A stretch of DNA of 64,000 bases from Orientallactaga sibirica (Eukaryota; Chordata; Mammalia; Rodentia; Dipodidae): contig JAEOAD010000024.1 of NCBI GenBank assembly GCA_036365145.1, forward strand, positions 15,328,501 to 15,392,500. Reading direction: 5' to 3'. Both the position numbers and the translations under genes were made by a program. Below, piece by piece: positions 1-10,438 of this stretch. The notes beneath the pieces were generated by a model. The model was given only the letters and a program-made list of their open reading frames with translations. It was not told the origin of the DNA and did no database searches. Within the stretch, counting starts at the first letter, position 1, and each line of letters starts with the position of its first letter.

Positions 1-1030
1 GTCCACACAGAGTAGCATGGGCAGAAAACCAGTATGGAGATAGTAACGTTAGAAGGAGGAGCAAACCAAAGAACAGAAATGAACCAAGGAACTGCAAAGG
101 ATTAGAAAGGGTACTGACACAGGCATGAGTCTCAGAGGTTGGGTGACCTCCATTGTGGTTATAGTCCTGTAACTGACACCATCTGATCGAGAGCAAGGCA
201 CTGCTGGCCTCCGTTTCCCTGGGGGCATGTATTGACTATCTGCTTCTTGAAACATTACATCATTCTAACATCCTAGAATTCTAATTTCTCCTTTGAATTT
301 TCAGTATGCTAATATAATTTATTATAGCAAAATAAAGGTGTATCACGAATTTTGACATGGTTAAAATAGGAATAATCATTTGAAAGTGGCCAAAAAGACT
401 AACATTTATAAAATGTCTTCAACCTTGCAAACAAACAACACGCACACTAGTTCCAAGCCTGCTTGCTTACAGAAATTAGAGGAGATGTAGATGCATCCTG
501 CACAGAAAAACCCTTCCGTTGGTGATTATCTAAGCCCACTAGAAAATGTCTTCCAATAATTCAAATCTTGGTGGTTTTAATATTTACAATAGGTTTTCAA
601 TGGTTACTTCATGAATATTCTAATGTAAATAAAATGCTTTCCTTTGATTATTAAAACTACTAGGAAGAAATTATGGGTGTAATCCAAAACTTCCGGGGAA
701 AAGCTCATTGCTGCTACCTGCTGAGCCACAATTTGGAAAAGAGCAAAACAAATAAAAATGCAAATAGCTTCAATGGAATAACCTAGGACCTCTGTATTAA
801 TTTTAAAAAATGTCAACATACCTAGACAAGGTATAAAGTAAGGATTCATCTCCTATCCTCGTGAAGACACCCTTTCTAGGGAAGAGGTTTTCCTAAGTAA
901 TTAAAGAGCATATATTTTGGGCCGACTGAGCATTTGGCTAGAATTCAGGAGGGCTGGGTGGTCATGTGGATTCTTCTATTCGTGTCGTACATTACTTTCA
1001 GCTCCTGTGCCTCTGTCTGCACATCTGTTA
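1..1030. other. Non-coding stretch without recognised element
   Basis: AT-rich single-copy-looking sequence. The few short open frames have no recognisable domain. Around 130-250 there is weak resemblance to a MIR core, too weak to call. Confidence 0.4.
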
Positions 1031-1033
1031 AGA

Positions 1034-1120
1034 TGGGGCTAAGATGGGAGGGGGTGTTTGGTAGTAGAACACTTCCTTAGCATTTGTGAGCACCTAGGTG
1101 TTATCCCAAGAACCTCAAAA
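1034..1120 (+). repeat. Degenerate tRNA-derived SINE (B3-like)
   Basis: The stretch reads like an old tRNA-type SINE head: a 'gtttggtagtagaacacttc' A-box-like part, then a 'gagcacctaggtgttatccc' B-box-like part. It is strongly diverged, and the tail is not clear. Confidence 0.35.
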
Positions 1121-1940
1121 TCAACAAAAACCGGGATGATACTCATGTGAGCCATATGAGATTAAATTATGGACATAAAAGAACCAAGGGATACATGTGT
1201 TTATAGAACACACACGATTGTTTCTGTTGCACTGAGCAACAGGCTGTGTGCGAAAGGATTCTCTGTAACTTTCAGATGTGTCTACGATATTGTAGTGTGT
1301 AGACTCCCTCTCTATGCCCTCATCTCACCCACGGGCCAATGCTCTGAAATCCCGTAAGGCCAAATGCCACGTGATGCCAAGCTTTATCTTCACTAATGGA
1401 CAATGAGGGAACAGGGCACACTTCCTTTCCCATGTGGGTAGTGGGAGAGTCAGAAGCCAGGACTAGACCCCTTCTGCCTGCACCCCAGTGGCTTCGGACT
1501 CCTTTTTCCCTAGTAGCGAGGCAGAACAGGCTTGAAGGCACTGGAGTTTGGCCGCTGCCCTGGCGGTGCAGGGAGGTGCTTTCAATAGCATTATCATTGT
1601 GCTCAGCTCCTACATTCACAGGTCTCAGATGCACCACAAAGCCATTCAGGTTATACTTACAATCTGTCTTGGAATTTTGACAGCATCCTCACTTAGCCAA
1701 CATCCTATTTAAAAGTAGAAATAAGTTTGTTTTCAATCATAATGAATATAGTCTGAGCTCCATGAAATGTGTGAAGTAATCAATGTAAAGTTAGGACCCG
1801 AAGATCAGAGGCTTTGAACATTTCTCTCACCTCATCAAGCTCTGTCTGTGGAGAAGGACAAGTAGCTCCATATATCAATTCATGGGAGTCAATGGTTTTC
1901 CTTGTGGAAATGTGAAGTCCACCTGGAGTCCTTATAGTAT
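1121..1940. other. Non-coding stretch, no element recognised
   Basis: It contains overlapping open frames on both strands (about 94-105 codons near 1320-1680). None has a recognisable domain, and they shadow each other, which is expected by chance in a locally GC-richer patch. Confidence 0.4.
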
Positions 1941-1944
1941 TTTA

Positions 1945-2071
1945 CATGTATGTACAGGTTCCTGTATGTGCATGAATATGTGGAAGCCAGAGGCCATGTT
2001 AGATGTCTGATCTCAGGAATATAATCCACCTTTAAAATTTTTAAAAATATTATTTATTTATTTGGGAGGGA

Positions 2072-2125
<54 letters not shown>

Positions 2126-2524
2126 GAGAAAGAGAAGAGAAAGAGAAAGAGAATGGCCATGCCAGGGCCTCTAGCCAGTGCAAGTGAACGTCAGACACAT
2201 GTGCCACCTGGTACATCTGGCTTATGTGGGTTCTGGGGAATTGAACCTGGGTTCTTCGGCTTTGCAGGCAAGCGCCTTAACCACTTAGCCATCTTCCCAG
2301 TCCTCATCCACCTTTTTCATGAGACTTAATCTCTCATTGGCCTGATCATCAATGATCATCGTAAACTGGTGGAGCCTTACAGATTGCCCTGTCTCTGCCC
2401 CCACCTAGGACTGGGATTACAAGCACATGCCCCACACCCAGCATGTCTAAATGAGTATGGAGGACTGAATTTAGGTGCCCATTCATGTAAGGTGAGCACT
2501 TTACTGAACTATCTCCACAGCCCT
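1945..2524 (-). repeat. B4-type SINE, interrupted by an ID-like SINE
   Basis: Two blocks (about 1945-2037 and 2305-2524) form one antisense B4/RSINE-type element. First comes the reverse complement of the CA-rich tail ('gtggaagccagaggccatg'), then the B1-like middle ('ctgggattacaagcacatgc'), and last the ID-like head ending 'aactatctccacagccc'. The intervening 265 bp is a younger SINE that split it. Confidence 0.6.
2038..2304 (-). repeat. ID-like SINE inserted in B4
   Basis: Antisense copy. It has an A/T-rich tail at 2038-2070, a long (GA)n run to about 2150, the body 'gccagggcctctagccagtg', and a head ending 'cttagccatcttcccagtcc'. The (GA)n tract is expanded relative to neighbouring copies. 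Confidence 0.85.
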
Positions 2525-2525
2525 A

Positions 2526-2935
2526 CAATATATTTTTTTATAACATAGGTGGATAGCCAGCCTTACCTGCCTTTTTTTGTTTTGTCACACATGGAAAATT
2601 TGGCTTCTGCTTAATTGCATCTGCAGTCTCAAAGCTCTCTATGGCATCTTTCATAAGTGATATTAATAGTAATGGTGGTCTTTTATTAATAATGTATAAT
2701 AACAACAGCACTCATTAAAACGACATCAGTTATGTGATTAGAGAGGCGGCTAGAGCTGTGGTTAGAGAAAATGGCCCGGTAGACATCAATCCTAATGAAG
2801 ACATTTATTCTTTCCTTTATCAAATAGAAATAACTATGATGACTGATTAACTTCCACAATGAGTTGTTGATCTGAAACACCTACAAGGTTCCCCAAAAAA
2901 GACAGACTTCGGTCAGAGTACTTGGTGACCCACCA
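2526..2935. other. Non-coding stretch, no element recognised
   Basis: AT-rich sequence with a short poly-T and no recognisable repeat or domain. Confidence 0.35.
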
Positions 2936-3912
2936 AAGGTTAATTGTAAGACCCTACTGTCGAAGACAACATACGTGTGTGAGACCAAACACAGAGAGAG
3001 ACCTGGCCAGAATATGGAAGAAGGTCAGTCCCCAGACAGTTAGCTAGTCTAGTGCCAGAGGGTGCTACACGAGCAACTGGGGGAAAATGTCTGACATTGG
3101 TCCAAACAACTTGCAGTCTAAGATACCCAGCAGTAAACAATCTGATGTAATGCTCATACAAGTACAGTAGTGGCAAACAGCCATGGTGGGTAACCAACTG
3201 CTCTTGATTTGGCTAATAAATCCATTCAGTGGAATGGAACTCATTGCTGGAACTGGGAAATAAGTCAAAGCCATGTACAAAAAATGAGCTCAGTCTCCAA
3301 GATCTAGAGGCCACCAAATGTGGGCTAGAAGAGAGCCAATGCATATAAAATTCCCTCCAAAACATATATGGTTATCCCTTCTATCTAGTACTAACTTCTC
3401 TCTCTGTTGGAGAATTTGCTTATCTCTTTTCAGGTGGACAACGAACCTGAAGGGAGGATCAGCTAACCGCACCTCACCAGCTGAAACCATAGAACAACGC
3501 AGGGGAAGGGCAAGAATACAGCGCTCAAGGCGATCACAACACCAGAAAAAGGCTGAAGGAGATAAACACAGAGAACATCCAACTCCAACTAAGCCAGATA
3601 TCCAGAGACACAGAGGCTCCCAAAACCTCATCACTGAAGCAGAACTAAAATGACCCCAATGTGGCTCAGGGAAACTCGCAGAAGAGGGGGCGGAAAGATT
3701 GTTAGAGTCACAAGTTGGGGCATTATGCACAGAGACTGGGGCCTATCCACCAGAACTCTTGAGCAAACTCACAATGCACGATCCACATTCCCCATTGATG
3801 AGGGCCCCTTTGAAAGTGGGAGGACGGGGAGGAGGACAATGGAACCAATACTATGAATGTAAAATCAGAATAATATAAATAAAAAAATATATATTTATTT
3901 AAAAAAAAAAGA
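2936..3912 (+). mobile_element. L1 3' UTR copy, 5'-truncated
   Basis: The block ends in an A-rich tail (3880-3912) after 'attgatgagggcccctttg' and 'gtgggaggacggggaggag', the G-rich 3' terminus typical of rodent L1 3' UTRs. Part of it (about 3530-3766) is repeated in reverse complement at 60.27-60.52 kb, which shows it is a dispersed element. The 111-codon frame at 3318-3653 and its antisense partner lie inside this UTR and are not taken as genes. The LINE assignment rests on the terminal features and on similarity to 30.8-31.5 kb. A separate L1-mobilised repeat is possible. Confidence 0.6.
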
Positions 3913-4111
3913 TCTAAATACAATTCTGCCACAAGTCGTGTTAACTGCAGACTGGGTTTGGTGTGTGGGAACAGTCTTGGTGCCCCTGTATGATGGACCA
4001 TCCCCAGGAGAGACGAGAAGACCAAGGATCGTTTGCATGAGGCGCTTATGCACCCTTTGGTGTTGTTTCTTCTTAGGCTATAGTTACCATCCGTAGCAGC
4101 TATGAACAGGC

Positions 4112-4461
4112 ATGTGGTGATGTGAATGTAACCTGTCCCCCCATATCCTTGAGTGTTCTTGATTAAGCTTCCTACATATCCCCCAGCTGGGGGAAGCCTT
4201 TGTCAGGGGGAGACTTGCTGGAGGAGGTGTGTTGCAGAGGCTGGATCTTGCGGTACATTAGTCAAGGCCACTATGTGTGTTCAGAGCTGCCTCGCTCTTG
4301 CTGCTTCCTTTCAATATGACAAGATGTGAAGCCCCAGGTGCCTATTCTGCCATACCTTCCTCACTATGATGAAACTTCCCTGTAAGCCAAAATAAACCCT
4401 TTCCTTCCTTCCACAAACTGCATCTGGTTGGCTGTTCTGTCCTACAGAGGTTAACAGCTAT
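4112..4461 (+). mobile_element. Solo MaLR-type LTR
   Basis: It starts near 'tgtggtgatgtgaatgtaac' and runs through 'aagccaaaataaacccttt' (polyadenylation signal) to 'gttctgtcctacagaggtt'. This is the order seen in ERVL-MaLR LTRs (ORR1/MT group). No internal region or partner LTR is adjacent. Confidence 0.65.
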
Positions 4462-4465
4462 GAGT

Positions 4466-4600
4466 GACAAGATTTTAACCCTGGTTTTGCTATGTAATAT
4501 CAGATGACCACAGGACAATGTCCCTGAGGCTCAGTTTCTCAAATTTGTCAAATGAAGATCACATCTATTCATAGAGATTTTACTTAGTTTGCAGCGTGAA
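4466..4600 (+). repeat. MIR fragment
   Basis: 'ctgaggctcagtttctcaaa' followed by 'ttgtcaaatgaagatcacat' matches the MIR core and following segment (CCTCAGTTTCCTCATCTGTAAAATG). Ancient and diverged. Confidence 0.5.
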
Positions 4601-4861
4601 GCCTTCCTGACGTATGTTCTATAGAGTGCTCTCCCAATTTTGTCTTGAGGCGTATGCCTCCTTCCTGATTCTTCACTCTCACCAACCTTCCTCCTCTCCA
4701 GCCTTGCAGATCTCACTCATTTCAGATGCCAAGTGTTTAAGTTATCTTCTTAGGCCCAAGGAGGCCTCTTATGTGCACACAAACTTAGGGTATCCACTGC
4801 CAAGCACCAGTCTGTTCCCTCATGTTTCAACAGGTAAACATGGTTCCTGACTTCATCATAA

Positions 4862-5006
4862 GATGTTGAGGATTTGGAAAAAGGTCAGGTCACCCTTTCA
4901 TCCTTTCTTTCCAGCTATTTTCTGCCTTCTAAATAGGTATATCATACCAGAATGGGTGTGAGGTTTTATATATATAGCAATAAGTACTGATTATAAAACT
5001 CTAAAT
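4862..5006. other. Non-coding spacer
   Basis: Short AT-rich spacer between old MIR-flanking sequence and the next SINE. Nothing else is seen. Confidence 0.3.
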
Positions 5007-5220
5007 TGGGGCTGGAGAGATGGCTTAGTGATTAAGGCACTTGCCTGCAAAGGCAAAGGACCCAGATTCAATTCCCCAGGGCTGACCTAAGCCAGATGCA
5101 CAAGGAGACACACGCATCTGGAGTTTGTTTACAGTGGCTGAAGGCCCTGGTGTGCCCATTCTTTCTCTCTCTTTCCCTCAAATAAATACAATTAAATTTA
5201 AATTTTAAAAGATTTTTTAA
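5007..5220 (+). repeat. ID-like SINE
   Basis: Full-length sense copy. It has the head 'ggggctggagagatggctta' and the B-box region 'attcaattccccagggctg', then 'gcatctggagtttgtttaca', a CT-rich stretch, and an 'aaataaataca' tail. Confidence 0.9.
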
Positions 5221-5703
5221 AAACCTCTAAATTTACACAACAAACCACGATGTCATTATTTGAATAATGTAAGCTGGATCGAGGAGAAATAATATAAGAA
5301 AATAAAGAAAGCTTGTTAAAATTCATGATAAAAAATTTTTAAACACTGAGCTCCCAGGCAGAGAAGACAGAAAGAAAAACAATAAAAGATTCAAGGGAGA
5401 TGAGTTTTGCCCAACTTTTAGGGGGGGAAAATGTATCTTATTCATATTCCTCGGTATATAAATTAGAAGACTGATAATACCTTCAGTGAAGTTTTTCAGA
5501 GCGAAATACAACCTTCTTATGGGTTTGTAAAAAAGCAAAAACTAATATTAAGCATTAGTATAATACAAGCTGATTTCATTTATATTTAGAGGCTTCTGGG
5601 AAATTTGTGTTTTTAATGTGTACTCTGATCTTAATCCTGAGATTAGTTACTACATTTATATTCATGCTGTTAGGGCAGGGAGGCTGTTCCAGTAAGCATG
5701 AAT
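5221..5703. other. Non-coding AT-rich stretch
   Basis: No repeat family or coding domain is visible. Confidence 0.35.
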
Positions 5704-5730
5704 CTTCATCATCATCATCATCATCATCAG
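5704..5730. repeat. (ATC)n microsatellite
   Basis: About nine ATC/TCA units in a row. Confidence 0.9.
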
Positions 5731-8080
5731 TCAATGCACTTGCCTTGGCTTTGTGTGTGTCTTGTCCTCACTCCCAAACCCACTGTGCCTTTTGTGAGTT
5801 CTGCATCCCTATCTTGTATTTGGAATAGGGACTCAGAAGTGGACACGGAGTCTTGGAGGGAATGATCCAGAAAATCGCTTTGTAAGAGTCCCACCAAGCT
5901 GTAGCTTTCAGTTTCACTTTCCTTGGAAGAAGAATTCATTGGAAGTATTGCACACAATATTTTAAAGGAAACTTCATTAATCATTACATGGCTGTTCCCT
6001 AGCCCTGGTCCCAAAGGGCTAGTAAGCTTTAAATCCCTAGTGACACCTGCTGGGCAGACCTGCGCTCCTGAGGCAGGCTGATGGGTAGCCTGCCTGTCCT
6101 TTAAGAAGCAAAGCTGAGGACGGGCAAGGTGAGGGGCTGGCTGGAGCCTTCTCAGCTCCTACTCAGTCTACTAATTGCTCCTACAGGTGACCTGTGCTGG
6201 AGCCGTTGAATGCCAGAGTCTCATGAGCATGATTTCCAACTTGTCTAGGCCCCAAGAAGCAGAATTCTATTAAAGTGAGGGGGGGAGGGGGAGGAAGGCG
6301 AGATCCAACACTACACACCCCCCTGCCCAGCCACAAGTTACTAAGCTGATTCTTTGTCTGAAAACTCTGAGGTGAAAGATGCTTCTTCAGCCGTATGTTT
6401 TGTTCAAGCACAAACCAAATTATGCTATACTTGCTTATATCTGAACATATTGGTTTATCTTACATAGAGTTTAATTGATGCAAACTTGAACTTCAGTATG
6501 CTAGATTTTCAGGCAAAACACCATCCTGCAATTTAGATCACTGTGTTTTTATTTGAACAAAGCAAAGAGGCACAAGACAATTATATCCCTGCTTCAGTTT
6601 ATCCCCCCCCACACACACACACTTACCAAAAATTACCAAAATAATGTTTAACCTCTTGTAGCATGACCTCGCCTGTCCTTTACTGTCCAATTGCAAAATT
6701 TCTGTCTGAACCAACATCTGCATCCTTTGGACAGAACGACTTGTGTGCAAAGTCCGTGTTAGCTGATCAAGCCTGGCTTTGTTTGCACTTATTCATTGCT
6801 CACCCAGCACTGCGTAAATGGTTTTGCATATTAACTAAGTGCACAGTAACCTTCCTTTACCTCCTTAGAGCTCCACCCCCTCCCACCCTCCCGCCCCGGG
6901 AAATCAACACTGTTACTCGCTGAGGAAGCTGCCAAGAGGTTGCCATGGCAACTGTTCAGCTTTCAGCAGCTACTTTTTCTGGTTTAAAGGGGAGTGGGGA
7001 AGGAAACATACACACACACCCAACAAACAGGAGAACTAGGTGGCTGGCTTTCTGAACAGAGTTCAGATAAAGAAGGTCACAGTGATTGGTAAGCACTGAC
7101 TAAAATGACCTCATGGGTTTGAAAGTTCCCACCTCCAGCACATAGACGTGCTAGAAAGGTAAGTGCAGTGGAAGGGCGATGATTAAATTATCTGGTTGTG
7201 GTCATAAGCTGAAGCATTTCAAATTCATATCGGTCCATGTCATCTAAGACCCTATCTCATGAGTCTTTTCCTTTGCAGCCCAAGCCAAACAAAGAGGATG
7301 GACGTTGTAGGATTCCAAACAGAGATGAAGGGACGCAAGAGAGTAAAAAAGCCCCAGAGGGGAGAGGGGGCAAGCTGAGATCTGAAAGTCATTTTCTGAA
7401 ACTTCCTTCAGCACAGGAACAATGTGGTATTCAGGCCTAAGGAGTGGGATTGTGTGCGCTGCCAGGTCACACCGCAGGCAGGCTCCGAGCTTCTCTCCAA
7501 GGGTGGCTGCCAAGGTGTGCCAGGAAACAGTCTGATTTCAGAGGAAGGGTCTGGGTCAGACCAGGAAGGGAAAAGTGTCCACCACAGAAGTTGAGAAACC
7601 TAACATTGGTGGGGTTCAGCCACATACAGCCATATATACAGCCAGGAATAAAACAGACTCTGGACTCCTATATCTTCCCCACAGAAAACCGGAAGGGTGT
7701 GGCAGCGCCTGACACTAAAGCAATAGGGTGGGAAGTAACTTGGAGCCGGTGCCCCTTCCTTCCTTCCTGTCTGTCTGTCCCTCCTCTTCCTAACACCTGT
7801 TCCTTACTGGCCAGTAACCTACCCAGAACTCTCCAGCCTTCAACATTCTCCTGTGTTATTAATTCCCTTTAACACGAAGCAAAGACGAATATATACTGCC
7901 CCAAACATCCTCATACAAGCTTCTACTTTGTGGATCTTAGTGGTTTTGTTCTGAAACTAACAGCAGCTGTAACACTCATACCTTTAAAGGAACTGAATGC
8001 AACACAGAGAAGAAAATTTCCCAGAGACTCAATGGGATTGTGACTTAAGGGGGACGTGATGCCACGTGGTTCCTGATACT
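5731..8080. other. Repeat-poor single-copy stretch
   Basis: About 2.3 kb without a recognisable SINE, LINE or LTR. Short homopolymer/CA runs occur at 6603-6625 and CCTT/CTGT runs at 7757-7790. Open frames such as 7444-7872 (142 codons, +) overlap an antisense frame and lack any domain. The stretch includes the X-box palindrome reported separately. Confidence 0.45.
6939..6952. promoter_or_regulatory. Perfect palindromic RFX X-box motif
   Basis: GTTGCCATGGCAAC is a perfect 14-bp palindrome and equals the consensus bound by RFX-family dimers (two GTTGCC half-sites). It lies about 40 bp downstream of a C-rich patch (6872-6900, CCCTCCC/CGCCCCGGG). RFX occupancy or enhancer activity is inference from the motif only. 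Confidence 0.5.
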
Positions 8081-8085
8081 CTTGG

Positions 8086-8490
8086 TGAAGGGTTAATAGC
8101 CTTCTCTAAAGACTAAAGGGAACTAAAGAGTTAATAGCTATCCCTAAAGCTTGTGGGCAATAAAGTTTGGCACCCATCCCTGATTGAAGTACTCCCCTTA
8201 GCCTTGAAGGACCAGAGACAGTCTGAGTGTCCTTCCCTTAGACATTCCTGGCCGAAGAAGCCTGTTCTGAACAAGGACACAAACAGCTACAATTTTCTTA
8301 TCAGCTGCACCTGGTCCAGTCTCTTTTTCTTAGGTTTCTCCTTATAAACTTGCACCCTAGCCTGGCTCAGTGCTTCAGCCTTCATCCCCCGGGAAAGCTG
8401 AGGTCCCTCTGTTTTCTCTCAATAAACAGTCTTGTCTGTAGAGATCAAATTTGGCGTTTTCTTTTGCTTTTCTATTACACTTTCCTTACA
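8086..8490 (+). mobile_element. Solo ERV LTR with target duplication
   Basis: 405 bp, starting TGAAGG and ending TTACA. CTTGG is repeated immediately outside (8081-8085 and 8491-8495), fitting a 5-bp target-site duplication. A TATAAA box (8343-8348) lies 78 bp before an AATAAA signal (8421-8426), the U3-R layout of a retroviral LTR. 'ctgttttctctcaataaaca' resembles gammaretrovirus-like (ERV1) LTRs. No internal sequence flanks it, so it is a solo LTR left by LTR-LTR recombination. The class assignment is inferred. Confidence 0.75.
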
Positions 8491-8516
8491 CTTGGTAGTA
8501 ATGAAAACATGATGTC

Positions 8517-8524
8517 TGACGTCA
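8517..8524. promoter_or_regulatory. Full CRE octamer TGACGTCA
   Basis: Perfect palindromic CREB/ATF site, 27 bp beyond the 3' end of the solo LTR. Function is inferred from the motif alone. Confidence 0.35.
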
Positions 8525-8706
8525 GCACCTGTTTAAGGAGGTGTCACAGCAGTAGCACAGTAAGGTGTGATAGGTGTCATGCAAAGAGAGCTAGTTCTTT
8601 GCGTTTCCAACTTGCTTCTGGTCTGAAATGCAACCACTTCTGCCTAACTCCAGAGGAAGAGAGAATAAGTTTATAGTCAACTGTCTCTAGACTTTTCTCA
8701 CTTGCA

Positions 8707-8906
8707 TTAAAAAAAATATTTTATTTGCAAGCAGAGAAGAGAGAGAGAGAGAATAGGTGCACCAGGTCCTTTAGCTACTGCAAAGGACATCCAGATGCAT
8801 GTGCCACCTTGTGCATTGGGCTTTATGTGGTCACTGGGGAATCAAACCCAGATCATTAGGCTTTGCAGGCAAGCACCTTAACCACTTAGCCATCTCTCCA
8901 GCCCCT
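8707..8906 (-). repeat. ID-like SINE
   Basis: Antisense copy from the 'aaaaaaatattttatttg' tail through (GA)n, 'gatgcatgtgccaccttgtg' and 'gccatctctccagcccc'. Confidence 0.88.
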
Positions 8907-10200
8907 CACTTGCTTTTTTTTTTATTTGACTATGAACAGTTGGAAATGTCTGAGGCAGGAAAGAAAAGATGGAAAAGTCAAGGAAACAAATGTAAATGAA
9001 TATTGAAACAGGATATGACCAAAGCTGATCTATGATAAGGGGGCGTTCAGAGTATTTGCATGGCCTTGAGTCCTGAATGATCATAAATGAGAAGGAACAG
9101 TGAAATAGTTTGAAGAGGGAAAATCAACAAGACAATAGACTGATTGGAAAAGCTGTGCCAAGTTCTAGGAACTAAGAAGATGATATAAGATTGAAGGACT
9201 ATCCCCTATGGTTGGATGGAGTTCTCTCTCAAGTTACAACAAAGTACCAAGAATTTAAGACGGAGTTGGTCCTCACCATTGTGTGACACTGTTGCAGCTG
9301 CAGGCTCTGACTTATATAACAGAATCCAGACACCGAACGATAAATTCGATTAAATTATCTCATCAGCCTCAGACTTGGGTATTTGGACAATGCCAGAACA
9401 CCACCTTGTTACTGTGACCTGCCTGCTAGACCCCCAGACAGCACAAGACAGAGGTATTTGTATTCAAGGAAACTCCTCCCTCAAATGGTCTGTTGGGGGC
9501 CAACCAAGTTGAGTTTCTGCAGCCCCAGTGCCAGGACGAGACACAGAGAAATAATAAAGAGGCACGGAGTAGAAGGGCAAAGAGAAAATTCAGGAATTTA
9601 GTGTAACTCCGTCACAGATTCCTTTCCATTCTTTCCACTGACCTGATCTAATTCCAGAAGTGATTATTCCTGTGAAACCCTGCCACAGGGGAATTTATTT
9701 TTATTTTGCCTGCTCAAAGGCAACACAGAGCCAACGTGAGAGGACATCACCTTCAGGGAAAAGACTGCAGTGTGTTACTCACCGCCTCCCTCCTCCCCTC
9801 TGCGTGAAAGGTTAATTTGAATAAGGCTGCTGCTTCCACAAATAGAACAGTAACGGCACACAGAGGAGCAGCCAATAAGAATGGTTTGCAATGACGTCAT
9901 ACTTATACCTGCTTCTTGTTATTTGCTGAGTAGTTACAATGTGTTCCTTGACTCTCACATTTTATTGGTTAAGAGCCCTGTCACCCTGAGTACTTCTGAG
10001 GACTTTTAGGCACTGCAGTTTTTTTACATGCCCAGAATTTTTTTTTTCCACTTTCTGCACCTCCACCAACTGCTAGAAAATGAAGAGCATTTTAAATATT
10101 GTCCTGAAAACAAACATAACAACCTTTGTAACCGATACCTGACTGACAGGGTCACTGGTGGTAGTCTGCATAACAAAACCAAAGCAGGCTAAGAAAAAAA
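8907..10200. other. Repeat-poor single-copy stretch
   Basis: No element or coding domain is recognised over about 1.3 kb. It holds the CRE/CCAAT cluster listed separately near 9.87-9.97 kb. Confidence 0.4.
9872..9970. promoter_or_regulatory. CRE plus CCAAT-box cluster
   Basis: A CCAAT box (9872-9876), a perfect CRE octamer TGACGTCA (9892-9899) and an inverted CCAAT (ATTGG, around 9964-9968) occur within 100 bp in repeat-free sequence. The combination is typical of enhancers or promoters, but no TATA box, CpG island or downstream exon is seen, so a distal element is as likely as a promoter. Confidence 0.3.
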
Positions 10201-10215
10201 TCCGTGTTTTTTAGT

Positions 10216-10386
10216 TTTTTGTTTGTTTGTTTGTTTGTTTTTGTTTTTCAAGGTAGGGTCTCACTCTGGTCCAGGCTGACCTGAAATTAACTATGTAGTC
10301 TCAGGGTGGTCTCAAACTCATGGTGATCCTTCTACCTCTGCCTCCCATGTGCTAGGATTAAAGGTGTACACCACCACGCCTGGCTG
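10216..10386 (-). repeat. B1 SINE
   Basis: Antisense B1: 'caaggtagggtctcactctg', 'ctcagggtggtctcaaactc', ending 'accaccacgcctggctg'. It is bracketed on both sides by GTTT-repeat tracts. Confidence 0.9.
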
Positions 10387-10438
10387 TTTTTGTTTGTTTG
10401 TTTGTTTGTTTGTTTGTTTGTTTGTTTGTTTGTTTTGT
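10387..10438. repeat. (TTTG)n microsatellite
   Basis: About 12 TTTG units, with a second shorter GTTT run at 10211-10245. The pair flanks the B1 copy, so the element probably landed in, or seeded, a GTTT-rich site. Confidence 0.9.

Noticed and set aside
3290..3730. 146-codon minus-strand frame
   Set aside because: It falls in a dispersed L1-like 3' UTR copy, antisense to it.
7444..7872. 142-codon open frame in repeat-free DNA
   Set aside because: An antisense frame overlaps it, no domain or signal peptide is recognisable, and no splice or promoter context supports it.
8086..8490. Possible full endogenous retrovirus at the solo LTR
   Set aside because: No second LTR, primer-binding site or gag/pol sequence was seen on either side.
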